A DNA stretch of 64,000 nucleotides, taken from positions 1 through 64,000 of the forward strand of contig JAAWKU010000001.1 in assembly GCA_022797535.1 (NCBI GenBank), in the 5' to 3' direction. Positions 45,884-55,128 of this stretch are shown one piece after another. The translations under genes and the position numbers were made by a program. Under the pieces are notes generated by a model that saw only the letters and a program-made list of their open reading frames with translations, did no database searches and had not been told where the DNA came from. Position 1 is the first letter of the stretch; every line of letters begins with the position of its first letter. Source of the DNA: Lachnospiraceae bacterium (GTDB lineage: Bacteria; Bacillota; Clostridia; Lachnospirales; Lachnospiraceae).

Positions 45884-47413
45884 TTATAATGCTCTTAAAT
45901 ATTCAGCTGCAATATACTCAAGCTTACTTATATCATATTTGTTGCTGTTAAGTTTAGGAATAGTTTCCATGGTAATAACTGTGTCAATTCTCATAAACAT
46001 TGGCATTTCCTTTTTGGAATATAGCAAAATGTCCTTTTCTCTTATTTCGTTGCTTTCTCCTTCACATAGCTCTATAAAAGCAACTATTTTCTGCCCCTCC
46101 GTTTCTCTGATACCAATCACACAGCAAGCCTTCACATAATCACAGTTGTTAAGTATTTCATTTGCAATTTGAAAACCATTTGTTCGATATCCATATTTTT
46201 TTATCATTTTGTCATTGCGGCCGACAAAAAAGAGATATCCCTCCTCATCTTCATACACTAAATCACCAGAGCGGACAATCTTCTCTTTATAGCATTCATT
46301 GAACGGATTATCAATAAATACAGAATCCTTTTCTATTCCCCAATACCCCTTAGCAACTGTCTGCCCCCTAAAATACAGTTCTCCGATTTCATTTGCCTCA
46401 CATCGTTTTCCTTCGTCATTTACAACCATTATTTCACATCCGGGAATTGCTTTTCCAATAGAACCCTTTTTAATACCATACATTTTAGGATCTAGATATG
46501 TACATCTAAAACATTCCGTCAAACCATACATCAAATATATACTTGTCTTAGTAAAAACCTTCTCCAACACACCTAGATATCGTTCTGGAATAGCTTCTCC
46601 CGAATTAGTAATATATCTCAAGGAGTCAAAATTGAAATTATTAATATTTCTTTGATTCAGCAAATTAATCCATATCGTAGGTATTCCTGCCATTCCAGTA
46701 ATTCTTTCTCTTTCGATTATTTGAGGAATTTCATAGATAAGATAGGGATATTTTATCACCAATGTTCCCGAAACCAAGAACGTGCTGACCACTTGATTTA
46801 ATCCATAATCAAAACTAAATGGTAAAAGGGCAAGCACTATATCTTGCTCACTCATCTCTAAATATTCTCCGACAATTTTTCCTCCCACATATGTATTAAA
46901 ATGGGTAAGTATAACTCCTTTAGCCTGTCCAGTAGAGCCCGAAGTATATAATAAAAGATTGGTATCTTCCGAAATTGTGCTCTGGGCCACATGTTTCTCC
47001 TTAGCCCTAAATTCAAGCATTAAGATATATATATTTTCAAATAAATTATCCATCGATGTAAAATCAGGAATGACTTCCCTTATTTTACTATCATAACTTA
47101 TAAGTGCGGTACAACCAGAATCTTTAAGAATATATCTTACATTAAGCTGATTATTTATCCAATTCAAAGGTACACAGATAATTCCATTTTTTGAGCATGC
47201 AAAGAATGTAACAATGAAGGAAAAACTATTGGGGAGATAGATAGCAACCCTGTCTCCTTTTTTAATTCCCATTTCCAATAAAGACGCCGCAATTTTATCA
47301 ATCTGCGTTTTCATTTCGAAATAGGTGTATTCCTTTTGATTATCTTTAACCGCTATCTTATTATCATACCCAATATTTTTCTTTGATAATATATCATATA
47401 TATTTGTGAACAT
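45884..47413 (-). CDS. AMP-forming acyl/aminoacyl ligase (adenylation enzyme)
   Basis: A protein of 509 residues of the ANL superfamily. The phosphate-binding loop LLYTSGSTGQAKG, YLMYGLTE, SGDLVYEDEEGYLFFVGR and the C-terminal catalytic Lys (in NSNKYDISKLE) are all present. Such stand-alone enzymes activate a carboxylate as an adenylate and load it on a carrier protein or CoA. The carrier protein gene in the same operon is a natural partner. The start at 47413 has GAGGAGGC directly upstream; the open frame reaches 47455 without support. Substrate specificity is not predictable by eye. Confidence 0.88.
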   Translation of the reverse strand: MFTNIYDILSKKNIGYDNKIAVKDNQKEYTYFEMKTQIDKIAASLLEMGIKKGDRVAIYLPNSFSFIVTFFACSKNGIICVPLNWINNQLNVRYILKDSGCTALISYDSKIREVIPDFTSMDNLFENIYILMLEFRAKEKHVAQSTISEDTNLLLYTSGSTGQAKGVILTHFNTYVGGKIVGEYLEMSEQDIVLALLPFSFDYGLNQVVSTFLVSGTLVIKYPYLIYEIPQIIERERITGMAGIPTIWINLLNQRNINNFNFDSLRYITNSGEAIPERYLGVLEKVFTKTSIYLMYGLTECFRCTYLDPKMYGIKKGSIGKAIPGCEIMVVNDEGKRCEANEIGELYFRGQTVAKGYWGIEKDSVFIDNPFNECYKEKIVRSGDLVYEDEEGYLFFVGRNDKMIKKYGYRTNGFQIANEILNNCDYVKACCVIGIRETEGQKIVAFIELCEGESNEIREKDILLYSKKEMPMFMRIDTVITMETIPKLNSNKYDISKLEYIAAEYLRAL

Positions 47414-47444
47414 ATGCCTCCTCTTTCCTATGCCCTTATATAGT

Positions 47445-48623
47445 TTACTTAACATAAGTAATAAACTTTTTTAATTTTCCATTATTTCCAAACGAAACAT
47501 TCTCGACAAACTCCCACCTGATTTCAATATTCTCACCGATTTCTTTTTTCATTCTTTCCTCTATTGTCCGCCTCACTTCATCACAAAACGTTCTGCCCCT
47601 CACAACAATGAATTGAAAAACTAATGGATCTATTTGTTTCACGCAAAAGGCATATATTGCATTGTTAAAAATATGATTTACGCCCCAAACCAACTGATCA
47701 AAAAAATAATTTCCCAGTATATCTGTTCCATATATAACATCTCCGACTCTTCCACCTTGTAAAACTATACATTCCGAACTATTTCCACACTCGCAATCAT
47801 CCTTTGTAATCGTTCCTATATCTCCAAGCCTATATTTAATAATAGGCATAAGCATATTATTCAAGCTTGTGACAATCAACTCATTTTTATCACTGCGCTG
47901 ATTTTTTTGATAATAATCCAATATACAAAACCTATCCTGTATATGCATTCTGTGATTTTTACATTCAAATGCCATACACCATACCTCTTGTGCGCCATAA
48001 TTATTAACCGTCTGGCATTTGAAAGTTCCCTCTATAAGGTTTCTTTGTTCAACAGAAACAAATTCTCCCATAAATTCTATTACACATAAAGTATCAATTA
48101 TATAACTGTAACCATCCAGAATAAGATAAGCCATTTTTTCAAATACTGAAACAGGCCCTGATATCCATCTAGGCTTTAACTCTGCTATTTTTTCAAACAG
48201 ATTGATTACATTATCCCTATTTGTATTATAAAATTTTCCAAAAACATTTTCAAAATCTCTATTAAAAATACTTATGTAGTTTTTCGGCCGGACTTGAAGA
48301 TCAATCTTTTTCCGCTGCATCCAAATATTTAATGCCAGCGCATTTCTTTCATTCTCAGTTTTATAGCATTTCAAAACTGCACCACTTGTGCCGCTGGTAA
48401 AATCAAATTTATACTCTTTCGTTTTCAAAGATGGCGTTAATATTTCTTCATTCACTTCCAGCAATGTTTTTTTATCCATAAAAGGCATATCCTGATAAAT
48501 AGTTACAGCGCTGTCAATTCGAGGATTACACCCCATATGCTTCATAATTTTTGAATAATACGGATTATTGTCATATAAAAAAATTAAAAGTTCTTGTAAT
48601 TTGCTTTTTTGCTTATTATTCAT
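47445..48623 (-). CDS. Phenylacetate-CoA ligase-like (CapK/PaaK) adenylate-forming enzyme
   Basis: A protein of about 392 residues of the PaaK/CapK branch. Motifs are FTSGTSGAVLKCYKT (P-loop), NNYGAQEVWCMAFECK and a C-terminal domain ending KLKKFITYVK with a terminal Lys. The family activates aryl or acyl carboxylates as adenylates. It precedes a second, ANL-type ligase by 31 bases, so the pathway activates at least two carboxylates or uses one for CoA and one for the carrier protein. The start at 48623 has GGAGGG. Confidence 0.85.
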   Translation of the reverse strand: MNNKQKSKLQELLIFLYDNNPYYSKIMKHMGCNPRIDSAVTIYQDMPFMDKKTLLEVNEEILTPSLKTKEYKFDFTSGTSGAVLKCYKTENERNALALNIWMQRKKIDLQVRPKNYISIFNRDFENVFGKFYNTNRDNVINLFEKIAELKPRWISGPVSVFEKMAYLILDGYSYIIDTLCVIEFMGEFVSVEQRNLIEGTFKCQTVNNYGAQEVWCMAFECKNHRMHIQDRFCILDYYQKNQRSDKNELIVTSLNNMLMPIIKYRLGDIGTITKDDCECGNSSECIVLQGGRVGDVIYGTDILGNYFFDQLVWGVNHIFNNAIYAFCVKQIDPLVFQFIVVRGRTFCDEVRRTIEERMKKEIGENIEIRWEFVENVSFGNNGKLKKFITYVK

Positions 48624-48640
48624 AGTCCCTCCAATTAGAC

Positions 48641-49297
48641 TCAATTAAGTGCTTTCTTAATAAAAAAATAAATATCTTTTATTTCTGCATATGCTTCCAG
48701 CACATTCTCTAACAATTCTCGCTTAAAAAAAAGAGGATTAATCTCTTCTTTATGATGAAAAGAAATCGTTTTCATATTTAGCCATTTTCGAATTGTTCTA
48801 TTCTCTTCCAGATATTTTTCTTTTACATAGGATTGTCCAACCAATTGCAAAGAACTGTTGTTTTCAAACTGTTTTATCAACCGATTGGCTGCTCTTTTGT
48901 TATTCAAAATTTCCTGCCTTATCTTCTCCATTCCGCGAGAATTTAAATTGTAAATATTTAACCCGTATTTAAAAAACGTTTTGGATGCATCGAAGAAAAA
49001 GCCAATCAAATTATCCTGTCTTGAATGCGCAACCTTAAATCTTAAATATATGTATTCCTTCATTGGCTTTGCCGCACAAAATCTTGCATCATTATATGGA
49101 GAAGATAAACACCTTCTCTTATTTATTACTAAATCTAAATCTGCAAAAAAAACAGCCAACTCATAAAACATTTGCTCACAAGGTATTTTTATTCCCTCTT
49201 CATACAGCAACTGGTTTCTTTTGAAAACTTCCTTATCATTTTGCTGTTCAATAAGTTCAAAATATTTTATTGTCGAATCATTAAATCCCTCAAACAT
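48641..49297 (-). CDS. DUF2461-like protein
   Basis: A protein of 218 residues. The order YNDARFCAAKPMKEY, then LIGFFFDASKTFFKYGLNIYN, then MEKIRQEILNN corresponds to the conserved YxDxRFxxxKxxYK, gFYxxl...GxGxY and IRxxI blocks of DUF2461 (TIGR02453), a family of unknown function found in bacteria and fungi. It is unusual inside a biosynthetic operon. It overlaps the upstream gene by 8 bases and has GAGGGGG before its ATG. No catalytic function is known. Confidence 0.6.
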   Translation of the reverse strand: MFEGFNDSTIKYFELIEQQNDKEVFKRNQLLYEEGIKIPCEQMFYELAVFFADLDLVINKRRCLSSPYNDARFCAAKPMKEYIYLRFKVAHSRQDNLIGFFFDASKTFFKYGLNIYNLNSRGMEKIRQEILNNKRAANRLIKQFENNSSLQLVGQSYVKEKYLEENRTIRKWLNMKTISFHHKEEINPLFFKRELLENVLEAYAEIKDIYFFIKKALN

Positions 49298-50444
49298 ATT
49301 GCCCCCTCATCCTATATGTTTTAACGTAAAACTCCAGTTCACTTTGCATGTTCCCTAACTGCATTTCTGAGAATGCATTCGCTTCCTTCAAAAATAGAAT
49401 TCTTCTATTCATCTCTTCAATTTCTGCATCTGAATTTATAAACATATGATCTGCCTGATATATTTTTTCATAAGATGCCGCTTTCATTCTTTGAATAAAA
49501 ATCTTTTTGGACAAATTCCTAAAATTTTCCTTCGGAGAAGGCATATCCAAAGCATTCCTGATAACATCAAAATTATTAATCTTTGAAAAAACATCCCACG
49601 GAATTTCACAAACTCTCGTAACAGTATTACACCCAAGTTTCTCCAGTCTTTTCCTGCATTCTCTAATCGTGTCTCCGGATCCTATATTATCATCAAGCAC
49701 AAGAATATTCGTTTTTTTCGGAATAATCTCCGAAAAGATTTCCATTTTTCTATTTAATTGATCATGAAAACCAAGATTTATCGGATAGAATTTTTTCTTT
49801 AACAAGATAGAGGCAAATATCATCAGATTAAGCGAACCGCACATCGGAAAAAGTATTCCATCAATCTCATCCGTCACTCCGCTATGAATCAACCAACATA
49901 TCTCTTTTATAATCTCAACCTTATTATCACATTCCGGAACCCGAAAATATTCTTCATCAATCCGAACATTTTCTACTATGTACAATAAAAAATCCCAGTC
50001 TGGACACTTACAGCATATGTCACCTGATATCATGTTGAATATATTTCCTGCGGTAAGCATTAATTGTTGATACATTCTTGGAACGATGTCGCGATTCTCC
50101 ATTCTTTGGTTATAATTTAAATTGTACCATATAACAGAAGCATGATTTAATAAATACTCGTTTAAAGCATATAGAATAGTTTTATTTTTTTGCTCTGTGG
50201 CTATCTCTATATTTTTTTTTATTTTTTTCAGCATTTGAGGTGAAATACCAGGCTGGTAATACCCCATCCCCCTGCTAAACACATTACTATCATCAATTGG
50301 TCCAAAAAAGAATTGCTTTTCTACTTCTGACATTTCAATAGCTTTCATATCATTTTTTTTAAGCAAAAAAAAGCCCAGCTTATTCATTTTGAACTCTTCT
50401 TCAAACTTGAAACAGCGCGCTGCAATTTCTTCTTCGAATGTCAT
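49290..50444 (-). CDS. Phosphoribosyltransferase-fold protein
   Basis: A protein of 384 residues. The C-terminal half contains ILVLDDNIGSGDTIRECRKRL, which fits the PRPP-binding loop of type I phosphoribosyltransferases, preceded by FPMCGSLNLMIFASILL and followed by a strand with TVTRVCEI. The N-terminal 150 residues are unrecognised and the last 60 form a coiled helix (NRRILFLKEANAFSEMQLG). It might transfer a phosphoribosyl group to a pathway intermediate or be a regulatory PRTase-like protein. It starts 3 bases after the SDR gene, with AGAGG upstream. Confidence 0.65.
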   Translation of the reverse strand: MTFEEEIAARCFKFEEEFKMNKLGFFLLKKNDMKAIEMSEVEKQFFFGPIDDSNVFSRGMGYYQPGISPQMLKKIKKNIEIATEQKNKTILYALNEYLLNHASVIWYNLNYNQRMENRDIVPRMYQQLMLTAGNIFNMISGDICCKCPDWDFLLYIVENVRIDEEYFRVPECDNKVEIIKEICWLIHSGVTDEIDGILFPMCGSLNLMIFASILLKKKFYPINLGFHDQLNRKMEIFSEIIPKKTNILVLDDNIGSGDTIRECRKRLEKLGCNTVTRVCEIPWDVFSKINNFDVIRNALDMPSPKENFRNLSKKIFIQRMKAASYEKIYQADHMFINSDAEIEEMNRRILFLKEANAFSEMQLGNMQSELEFYVKTYRMRGQYV

Positions 50445-50447
50445 ATA

Positions 50448-51164
50448 TTAAAACCTCTTTTCCGGTACATCCACTCCTATAAACTGCCCATGTACATTGT
50501 TGGCACTATCAGATAGTAAGAACATACATATTTCAGCAATTTCTTCTGCCTGTACCAATTTATTTTCTAGTTTACCGGCTCTAATATCTTCTATCGTGCC
50601 TCCTTTTGCTTTCGAAATTCTTTCAGCCATTTCTGTTTCACACCATCCTGGAACAATGCAATTCACCCGAATCCCCCTATCTTTCAATTCGGAATCAAGC
50701 ATTTTTGCTAAATTGCATAAGCACGCTTTGCTTAAGGCATACACCCCATTGGCTGGCTTCAAGTCATTGGCAGCACTAGAAGATATGAATAAAATGTTTT
50801 TCAAAGATGAACCATATTTATGTATTATATTTTGAATTATCAATAAAGGAGAAAAAATACCGATATTGTATTGTTCTACCATTTCGTTACGTGTACACTC
50901 TAAAATATTCTTCAAAGATTCTTTTCCGGCAGCAAAAATGATATCCGTAATTCCTTCGAATCTGTCATCTGTCAGCTGCATATTGTCTTGATCAAACAGG
51001 TCCAGATAATATAAGCAAACGTCTTCATTGTTTCTGTATAATTCTAAGTGTTCTTTTGAATTGTGATAGGTAGCAACAACCAAATATTGTTCTTTAGTCA
51101 GTCTTCTGGTTATAGCCCTTCCCAATCCACCATTAGCTCCAACGACCAGACATTTTCTTCTCAT
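50448..51164 (-). CDS. Short-chain dehydrogenase/reductase (FabG-like)
   Basis: A protein of about 238 residues with a Rossmann fold: VVGANGGLGRAITRRL binds NAD(P), the catalytic Ser is in FISSSAAND, and YALSK supplies the Tyr-Lys pair. The C-terminal GQFIGVDVP matches the SDR end motif. Many members reduce 3-oxoacyl groups on carrier proteins. In this operon it could reduce an ACP-bound intermediate. The start at 51164 has AGGAAAAT before ATG; a GTG at 51176 is less supported. Confidence 0.88.
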   Translation of the reverse strand: MRRKCLVVGANGGLGRAITRRLTKEQYLVVATYHNSKEHLELYRNNEDVCLYYLDLFDQDNMQLTDDRFEGITDIIFAAGKESLKNILECTRNEMVEQYNIGIFSPLLIIQNIIHKYGSSLKNILFISSSAANDLKPANGVYALSKACLCNLAKMLDSELKDRGIRVNCIVPGWCETEMAERISKAKGGTIEDIRAGKLENKLVQAEEIAEICMFLLSDSANNVHGQFIGVDVPEKRF

Positions 51165-51255
51165 ATTTTCCTGCACGGTGCACGCATTTCCGAATACACC
51201 CTGTTTCCCCTCCTTTTGATAATGCGGATCATTATTTTTTATTCAGTAGTTTTCG

Positions 51256-52812
51256 CTACTCACCCTCTATACTGAACAGATCTATTTCATTTGAAATCCT
51301 ATAAAACTGTGTTTTCGTTGCCTCCATAATGTCTTCTATATTTTCTCTACATCCTTTCCCCGCTTTAACTGCGCTCGCTAAATACTTTAAAAAATGAAAA
51401 TCTGCTTTTAATAGTTCTTTATACCAAGCAGCTAATTTTTCTGCCAGTGAATTCTGCTTTTCCGCAATTGCTTTATAAATCAAATATCTCTTGTCAGCAT
51501 ATGGTTTTGTTTCTTTTTCCCATTCTCTCATGGTATTATATATAATTTCCATTCTCTCATCTTCAAATGTATATCCCAGACTATTTTTTTTGGTTGCAAC
51601 ACCTCGTTGAATTAAAATATTATGCATTCTTGTCCCGGGAATAGAGATCAATGTACATGCGGACGAAATAAAACTTTGTGTAATATCCACAATATCAAAA
51701 AAAGCCGAATTCTCTATACAAATGAGATTTTCTTCAAATTCTTCTACCGTAACAAACGGTTCTATTAATATTAGACCTATTTCAACTTTGATTCCTTGTT
51801 TTTTTAAGATTTCTAAAGAAGATAAGTTTTGTGAAACTGTCGTCTTTTTTGAGTATAAGTCCAGCTGCCTTTGATTAAAGCTTTCAATACCCAAAAAAAT
51901 AGCTTCCAATCCACTCTTATACAAATCTGGTAATAATTCTTTGTGCGTAATAATATCATTTGCTCTTGCATTGCAAGAATACCTGAAGCGGAAATCCAAT
52001 TTCTCTATTTTCTCAGCAAATTCACACAGCCACTTCTTCCTCACTTTTGAACCATCTAAAAAATTAGAATCATTAAATCTCAGTTTTTCAAATTTATATT
52101 CTTCCCACAGCAAAGTAATCTCTTCGATTAAATTATCTACACTTCTATATCGTATATATGGAGAGGCGTTTTGTATTGCATATTCTTTTTCTCCGCAAAA
52201 AGTACATTCGCCATAACAGCCTCTTGAACTCAAGACTGACACGTGTCGTGTTTTGCCAGAAGATACACTTCTATAAGGAAAAGGAAGATCATCCAGATTA
52301 TGAATACAAGTCATCCTTTTATTGTTTTTAATAGTTCCATCAGCAATGTATGAGATGCCAGCAATCGAAGTCCAGTCTTCATGTGCCTCAATTTTCTTTA
52401 TCAGTTCAACCGCAGTATATTCACCGGCTCCTACGATACAGCAATCTATTTTCATCTTCATATTAAGGAGTGTACTATAATCAAGAGTTGGCATAAAGCC
52501 TCCCAAGAAAATAAATGTATCCTTAAAATGAGCATTAATATATTTCACAATTTTCGATACAGGCAATAAATTATAGTAAAAATTTGATAACCCTATAACA
52601 TCAAACTTATTCTCATCCAGAAAATTGAATACATCTTTTTCGTCAAGGTCCTGTAACGGGCAATCAAGATGTGTTACATCATAACCTGCGTTTTTAATTG
52701 CTGAAGTAATATATCCCATTCCTAAATAAGGAAGGGTAAAAATGTTTGGATACCACTCATAGCCTATTGGTTTTACAAAAATATTAGGCGGATTAATCAA
52801 GCATATTTTCAT
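51256..52812 (-). CDS. B12-binding-domain radical SAM protein (1)
   Basis: A protein of 518 residues. The N-terminal 160 residues form a Rossmann-like cobalamin-binding domain (MKICLINPPNIFVKPIG, FDVIGLSNFYYNLLPVSKI, IFLGGFMPTLD). The radical SAM core follows with the cluster motif CYGECTFC (about residue 199) and NDSNFLDG. The DxHxxG cobalamin-ligand motif is absent, as in many members. These enzymes often methylate unactivated carbons or rearrange carbon skeletons. The gene is 56 bases downstream of the ACP gene; the ACP, or a substrate bound to it, is a plausible target. GGAGTAAGT precedes the ATG. Confidence 0.88.
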   Translation of the reverse strand: MKICLINPPNIFVKPIGYEWYPNIFTLPYLGMGYITSAIKNAGYDVTHLDCPLQDLDEKDVFNFLDENKFDVIGLSNFYYNLLPVSKIVKYINAHFKDTFIFLGGFMPTLDYSTLLNMKMKIDCCIVGAGEYTAVELIKKIEAHEDWTSIAGISYIADGTIKNNKRMTCIHNLDDLPFPYRSVSSGKTRHVSVLSSRGCYGECTFCGEKEYAIQNASPYIRYRSVDNLIEEITLLWEEYKFEKLRFNDSNFLDGSKVRKKWLCEFAEKIEKLDFRFRYSCNARANDIITHKELLPDLYKSGLEAIFLGIESFNQRQLDLYSKKTTVSQNLSSLEILKKQGIKVEIGLILIEPFVTVEEFEENLICIENSAFFDIVDITQSFISSACTLISIPGTRMHNILIQRGVATKKNSLGYTFEDERMEIIYNTMREWEKETKPYADKRYLIYKAIAEKQNSLAEKLAAWYKELLKADFHFLKYLASAVKAGKGCRENIEDIMEATKTQFYRISNEIDLFSIEGE

Positions 52813-52868
52813 ACTTACTCCAATCTAATAATTTCTATTTACAAGAACACTTTCGCTCGTTCCGTCTT

Positions 52869-53114
52869 TCATTTGATTTTTCTCTCAATATATTCAAAAA
52901 AATCATGCAAATTTCTTATTTTATCCGCCAGCATGTAATCCTCATCTAACTCAATTCCAAATACATCCTCAACGGAGCATATAAGTTCTATCATTTGAAT
53001 GGAATCAAATCCGCAGTCTTCGATCAGATCTAATTGGTCTATATTATCAATAGTAACTTCAATCTTTGAATATTCATTAATGATATCTGCAAATTCCTGT
53101 TTTGTTTTATTCAT
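52869..53114 (-). CDS. Acyl carrier protein
   Basis: An 81-residue acidic helical protein with the 4'-phosphopantetheine attachment motif GFDSIQMIELI, Ser at residue 38. Length and charge are typical of stand-alone carrier proteins. It sits between two B12-type radical SAM genes in the same operon, with two adenylation enzymes downstream, so it likely holds the growing product. No phosphopantetheinyl transferase gene is visible in the operon; the host Sfp/AcpS enzyme would have to act. AAAGGAGAG precedes the ATG. Confidence 0.92.
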   Translation of the reverse strand: MNKTKQEFADIINEYSKIEVTIDNIDQLDLIEDCGFDSIQMIELICSVEDVFGIELDEDYMLADKIRNLHDFFEYIERKIK

Positions 53115-53129
53115 TTCTTCTCTCCTTTA

Positions 53130-54434
53130 TTATAAATGTACATATGGACAATGTTTTTTATTAAAATCATCTATTGCATTCTGATATTTTTGTTCTACCC
53201 ACGGCATGTTAATCTTATAATAATCATACGTCGACCATTCGATCAAACTTTTAGGTTCAACAAATCCCTGCTTAACTGCTACATCATACATTTTTGTTCC
53301 GGGATATGGCATAAAAAAATGAACTTTATACTCATGCTGGGGAAACATATCAGATATCTTCTCAACAAACTCTAAGGTTTTATCAATATTTTCCATTGGC
53401 ATGGTTGGATATCCAGTAATAAAAGTGAAACTTCCTCTGATTCCGTAATGCGATAGCTTTCTCGCCAAATCATAAATTTGGGAAATCTTTAAATCTTTAG
53501 GAATAAAATCTAATTCCTCCTGAACCCCACTCTCTAATCCTACTAATAATCTCTTCAGCCCCCCTTTCTTTAACAACTCCATTTCACTATCCGCCATGTT
53601 AAGTATGTTTTGCGGATGTGCTGACGCAGCAAATCTGAAATCATCCCTCTCACAAGTAATCTTTTGCACAAATTCCAATACCCGCTTTTTATCAACAAAG
53701 AAATTAGCGTCATAAAATTTTATTGCATTAGCATTGCCTAAATCCATTAGTTTTACAGTTTCTCGCACAATTCTATCGGCATTAAAAGCTGTCCATTTCC
53801 GATGATACAGGGCCGTCTCCGTGCAAAATCCACAACGATATGGGCATCCTCTGCTTGAAATATAATTCAAAACCCTATCAGAAATATGTATATCGTTTCT
53901 AACATAATCTCGCACGTTCACTAGATCATAATTATAATCTGCCAGATCTATTGTCGAATCCAGCTGCTGAAGAGCACCTTCATTTATCTCTTCCCCAGTC
54001 TTTCTTCCTACGCCGCTGGGAATTTGAATGCCATACTTTAATGCATTGGCGAATTCTACTATAAGGTGTTCGCCCGGACCCCTAATAATGTAATCAGCGT
54101 ATTGTGACTCTAAAATCATTTTGGGTTGCAAAGTAGGGAAGGCTCCGCCCCACAAAATAGGGACATCACTTTTTTGGCGGATCATATTTACATATTCTAT
54201 CCCATTACTGATCTGTCTCCCTATCATTGCAGAAATGCCAACAAACAAAATATGTTCAAAATCCAATGGATACTTTTCATATTCGGCATCTGCATTTGCA
54301 TCCAAAATTACGACATCAAAACCAGCTTGCTCCAATTCACTGGCAATAGACAACACAGAATATGGGATCCAATAGAAACTGTAATTCCTCTCATGATCTG
54401 TCTGTGGATGAAATAGTATTATTTTGTTTTTCAT
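53130..54434 (-). CDS. B12-binding-domain radical SAM protein (2)
   Basis: A protein of about 434 residues. A cobalamin-binding N-terminus (PYSVLSIASELEQAGFDVVILDA, ILFVGISAMIG, ILWGGAFPTLQ) precedes the radical SAM core with CPYRCGFC (about residue 197). The DxHxxG motif is again absent. The two enzymes here are not close copies: they differ in cluster-motif context and in their C-termini. The start at 54434 has GGAGGAGAT and lies 44 bases inside the end of the PHP gene, indicating coupling. It is 15 bases from the ACP gene. Confidence 0.88.
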   Translation of the reverse strand: MKNKIILFHPQTDHERNYSFYWIPYSVLSIASELEQAGFDVVILDANADAEYEKYPLDFEHILFVGISAMIGRQISNGIEYVNMIRQKSDVPILWGGAFPTLQPKMILESQYADYIIRGPGEHLIVEFANALKYGIQIPSGVGRKTGEEINEGALQQLDSTIDLADYNYDLVNVRDYVRNDIHISDRVLNYISSRGCPYRCGFCTETALYHRKWTAFNADRIVRETVKLMDLGNANAIKFYDANFFVDKKRVLEFVQKITCERDDFRFAASAHPQNILNMADSEMELLKKGGLKRLLVGLESGVQEELDFIPKDLKISQIYDLARKLSHYGIRGSFTFITGYPTMPMENIDKTLEFVEKISDMFPQHEYKVHFFMPYPGTKMYDVAVKQGFVEPKSLIEWSTYDYYKINMPWVEQKYQNAIDDFNKKHCPYVHL

Positions 54435-55128
54435 CAAATATCTCCTCCAGTTCATTTGCGTAATTATTTATTACATTTTCAAACGTCAACCCCAGTTCAT
54501 CTTTTAACGCCATAATATGCGAATCATTTCCTATGTTTTCCTTGACATGAGAATCACTTCCTACTATAAAAAACCCCCCCGCCTTTTTTATTATATCTAT
54601 CATTTTTTTATACGCTTTAATCATGGGAACTGTGGGATATCTAAAAACTCTATCGTTCAATTCCAACAAAACTCCATTTGCAATAGCAGCTTTCGTCACA
54701 GTTTCCATGTCCACGGGAAAGCATTCTCTCCAAGGATGTGTTATAATCTGGCATTTCTTTTTTTTAATAACTGCCAATAACGCTTCCGTATTATCTTGCA
54801 ATGAATTTCCCAAAAAACCTGTCTTTTCATGAATTCCGGCACTGATTATTTTTTGCATTGAATAGTAAGGGTCATGTAAATCAATCGTTCCCTCTAAATC
54901 TAATATATTCGCTTCTATTCCCATATATATTTTTAGATCATTTCTCTTGGGGCTTACCATGTCAGATACTTCGAAATATCCCCCATGGGGCGCCCCTTCC
55001 ATCGCAGGTCCATGATCGGTTATTGCTATATGCGTCATACCACACTTCTCTGCATACGCACTAATTTCATCTACGGTATTTAATGCATGCCCGCTGGCAA
55101 TAGAATGAATATGCAAATCTATTTTCAT
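54391..55128 (-). CDS. PHP-domain metallophosphoesterase
   Basis: A protein of 245 residues. All four PHP metal-binding motifs are visible: KIDLHIHS, AITDHGP, HPWRECFP and GSDSHV. Relatives such as YcdX and histidinol-phosphate phosphatase remove phosphate. The ATG overlaps the stop of the MoaA-like gene (ATGA), so the two enzymes are translationally linked and probably act in consecutive steps. Its 3' end overlaps the next radical SAM gene by 44 bases. A HAD phosphatase is encoded upstream, so two dephosphorylation steps are possible. Confidence 0.85.
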   Translation of the reverse strand: MKIDLHIHSIASGHALNTVDEISAYAEKCGMTHIAITDHGPAMEGAPHGGYFEVSDMVSPKRNDLKIYMGIEANILDLEGTIDLHDPYYSMQKIISAGIHEKTGFLGNSLQDNTEALLAVIKKKKCQIITHPWRECFPVDMETVTKAAIANGVLLELNDRVFRYPTVPMIKAYKKMIDIIKKAGGFFIVGSDSHVKENIGNDSHIMALKDELGLTFENVINNYANELEEIFDEKQNNTISSTDRS

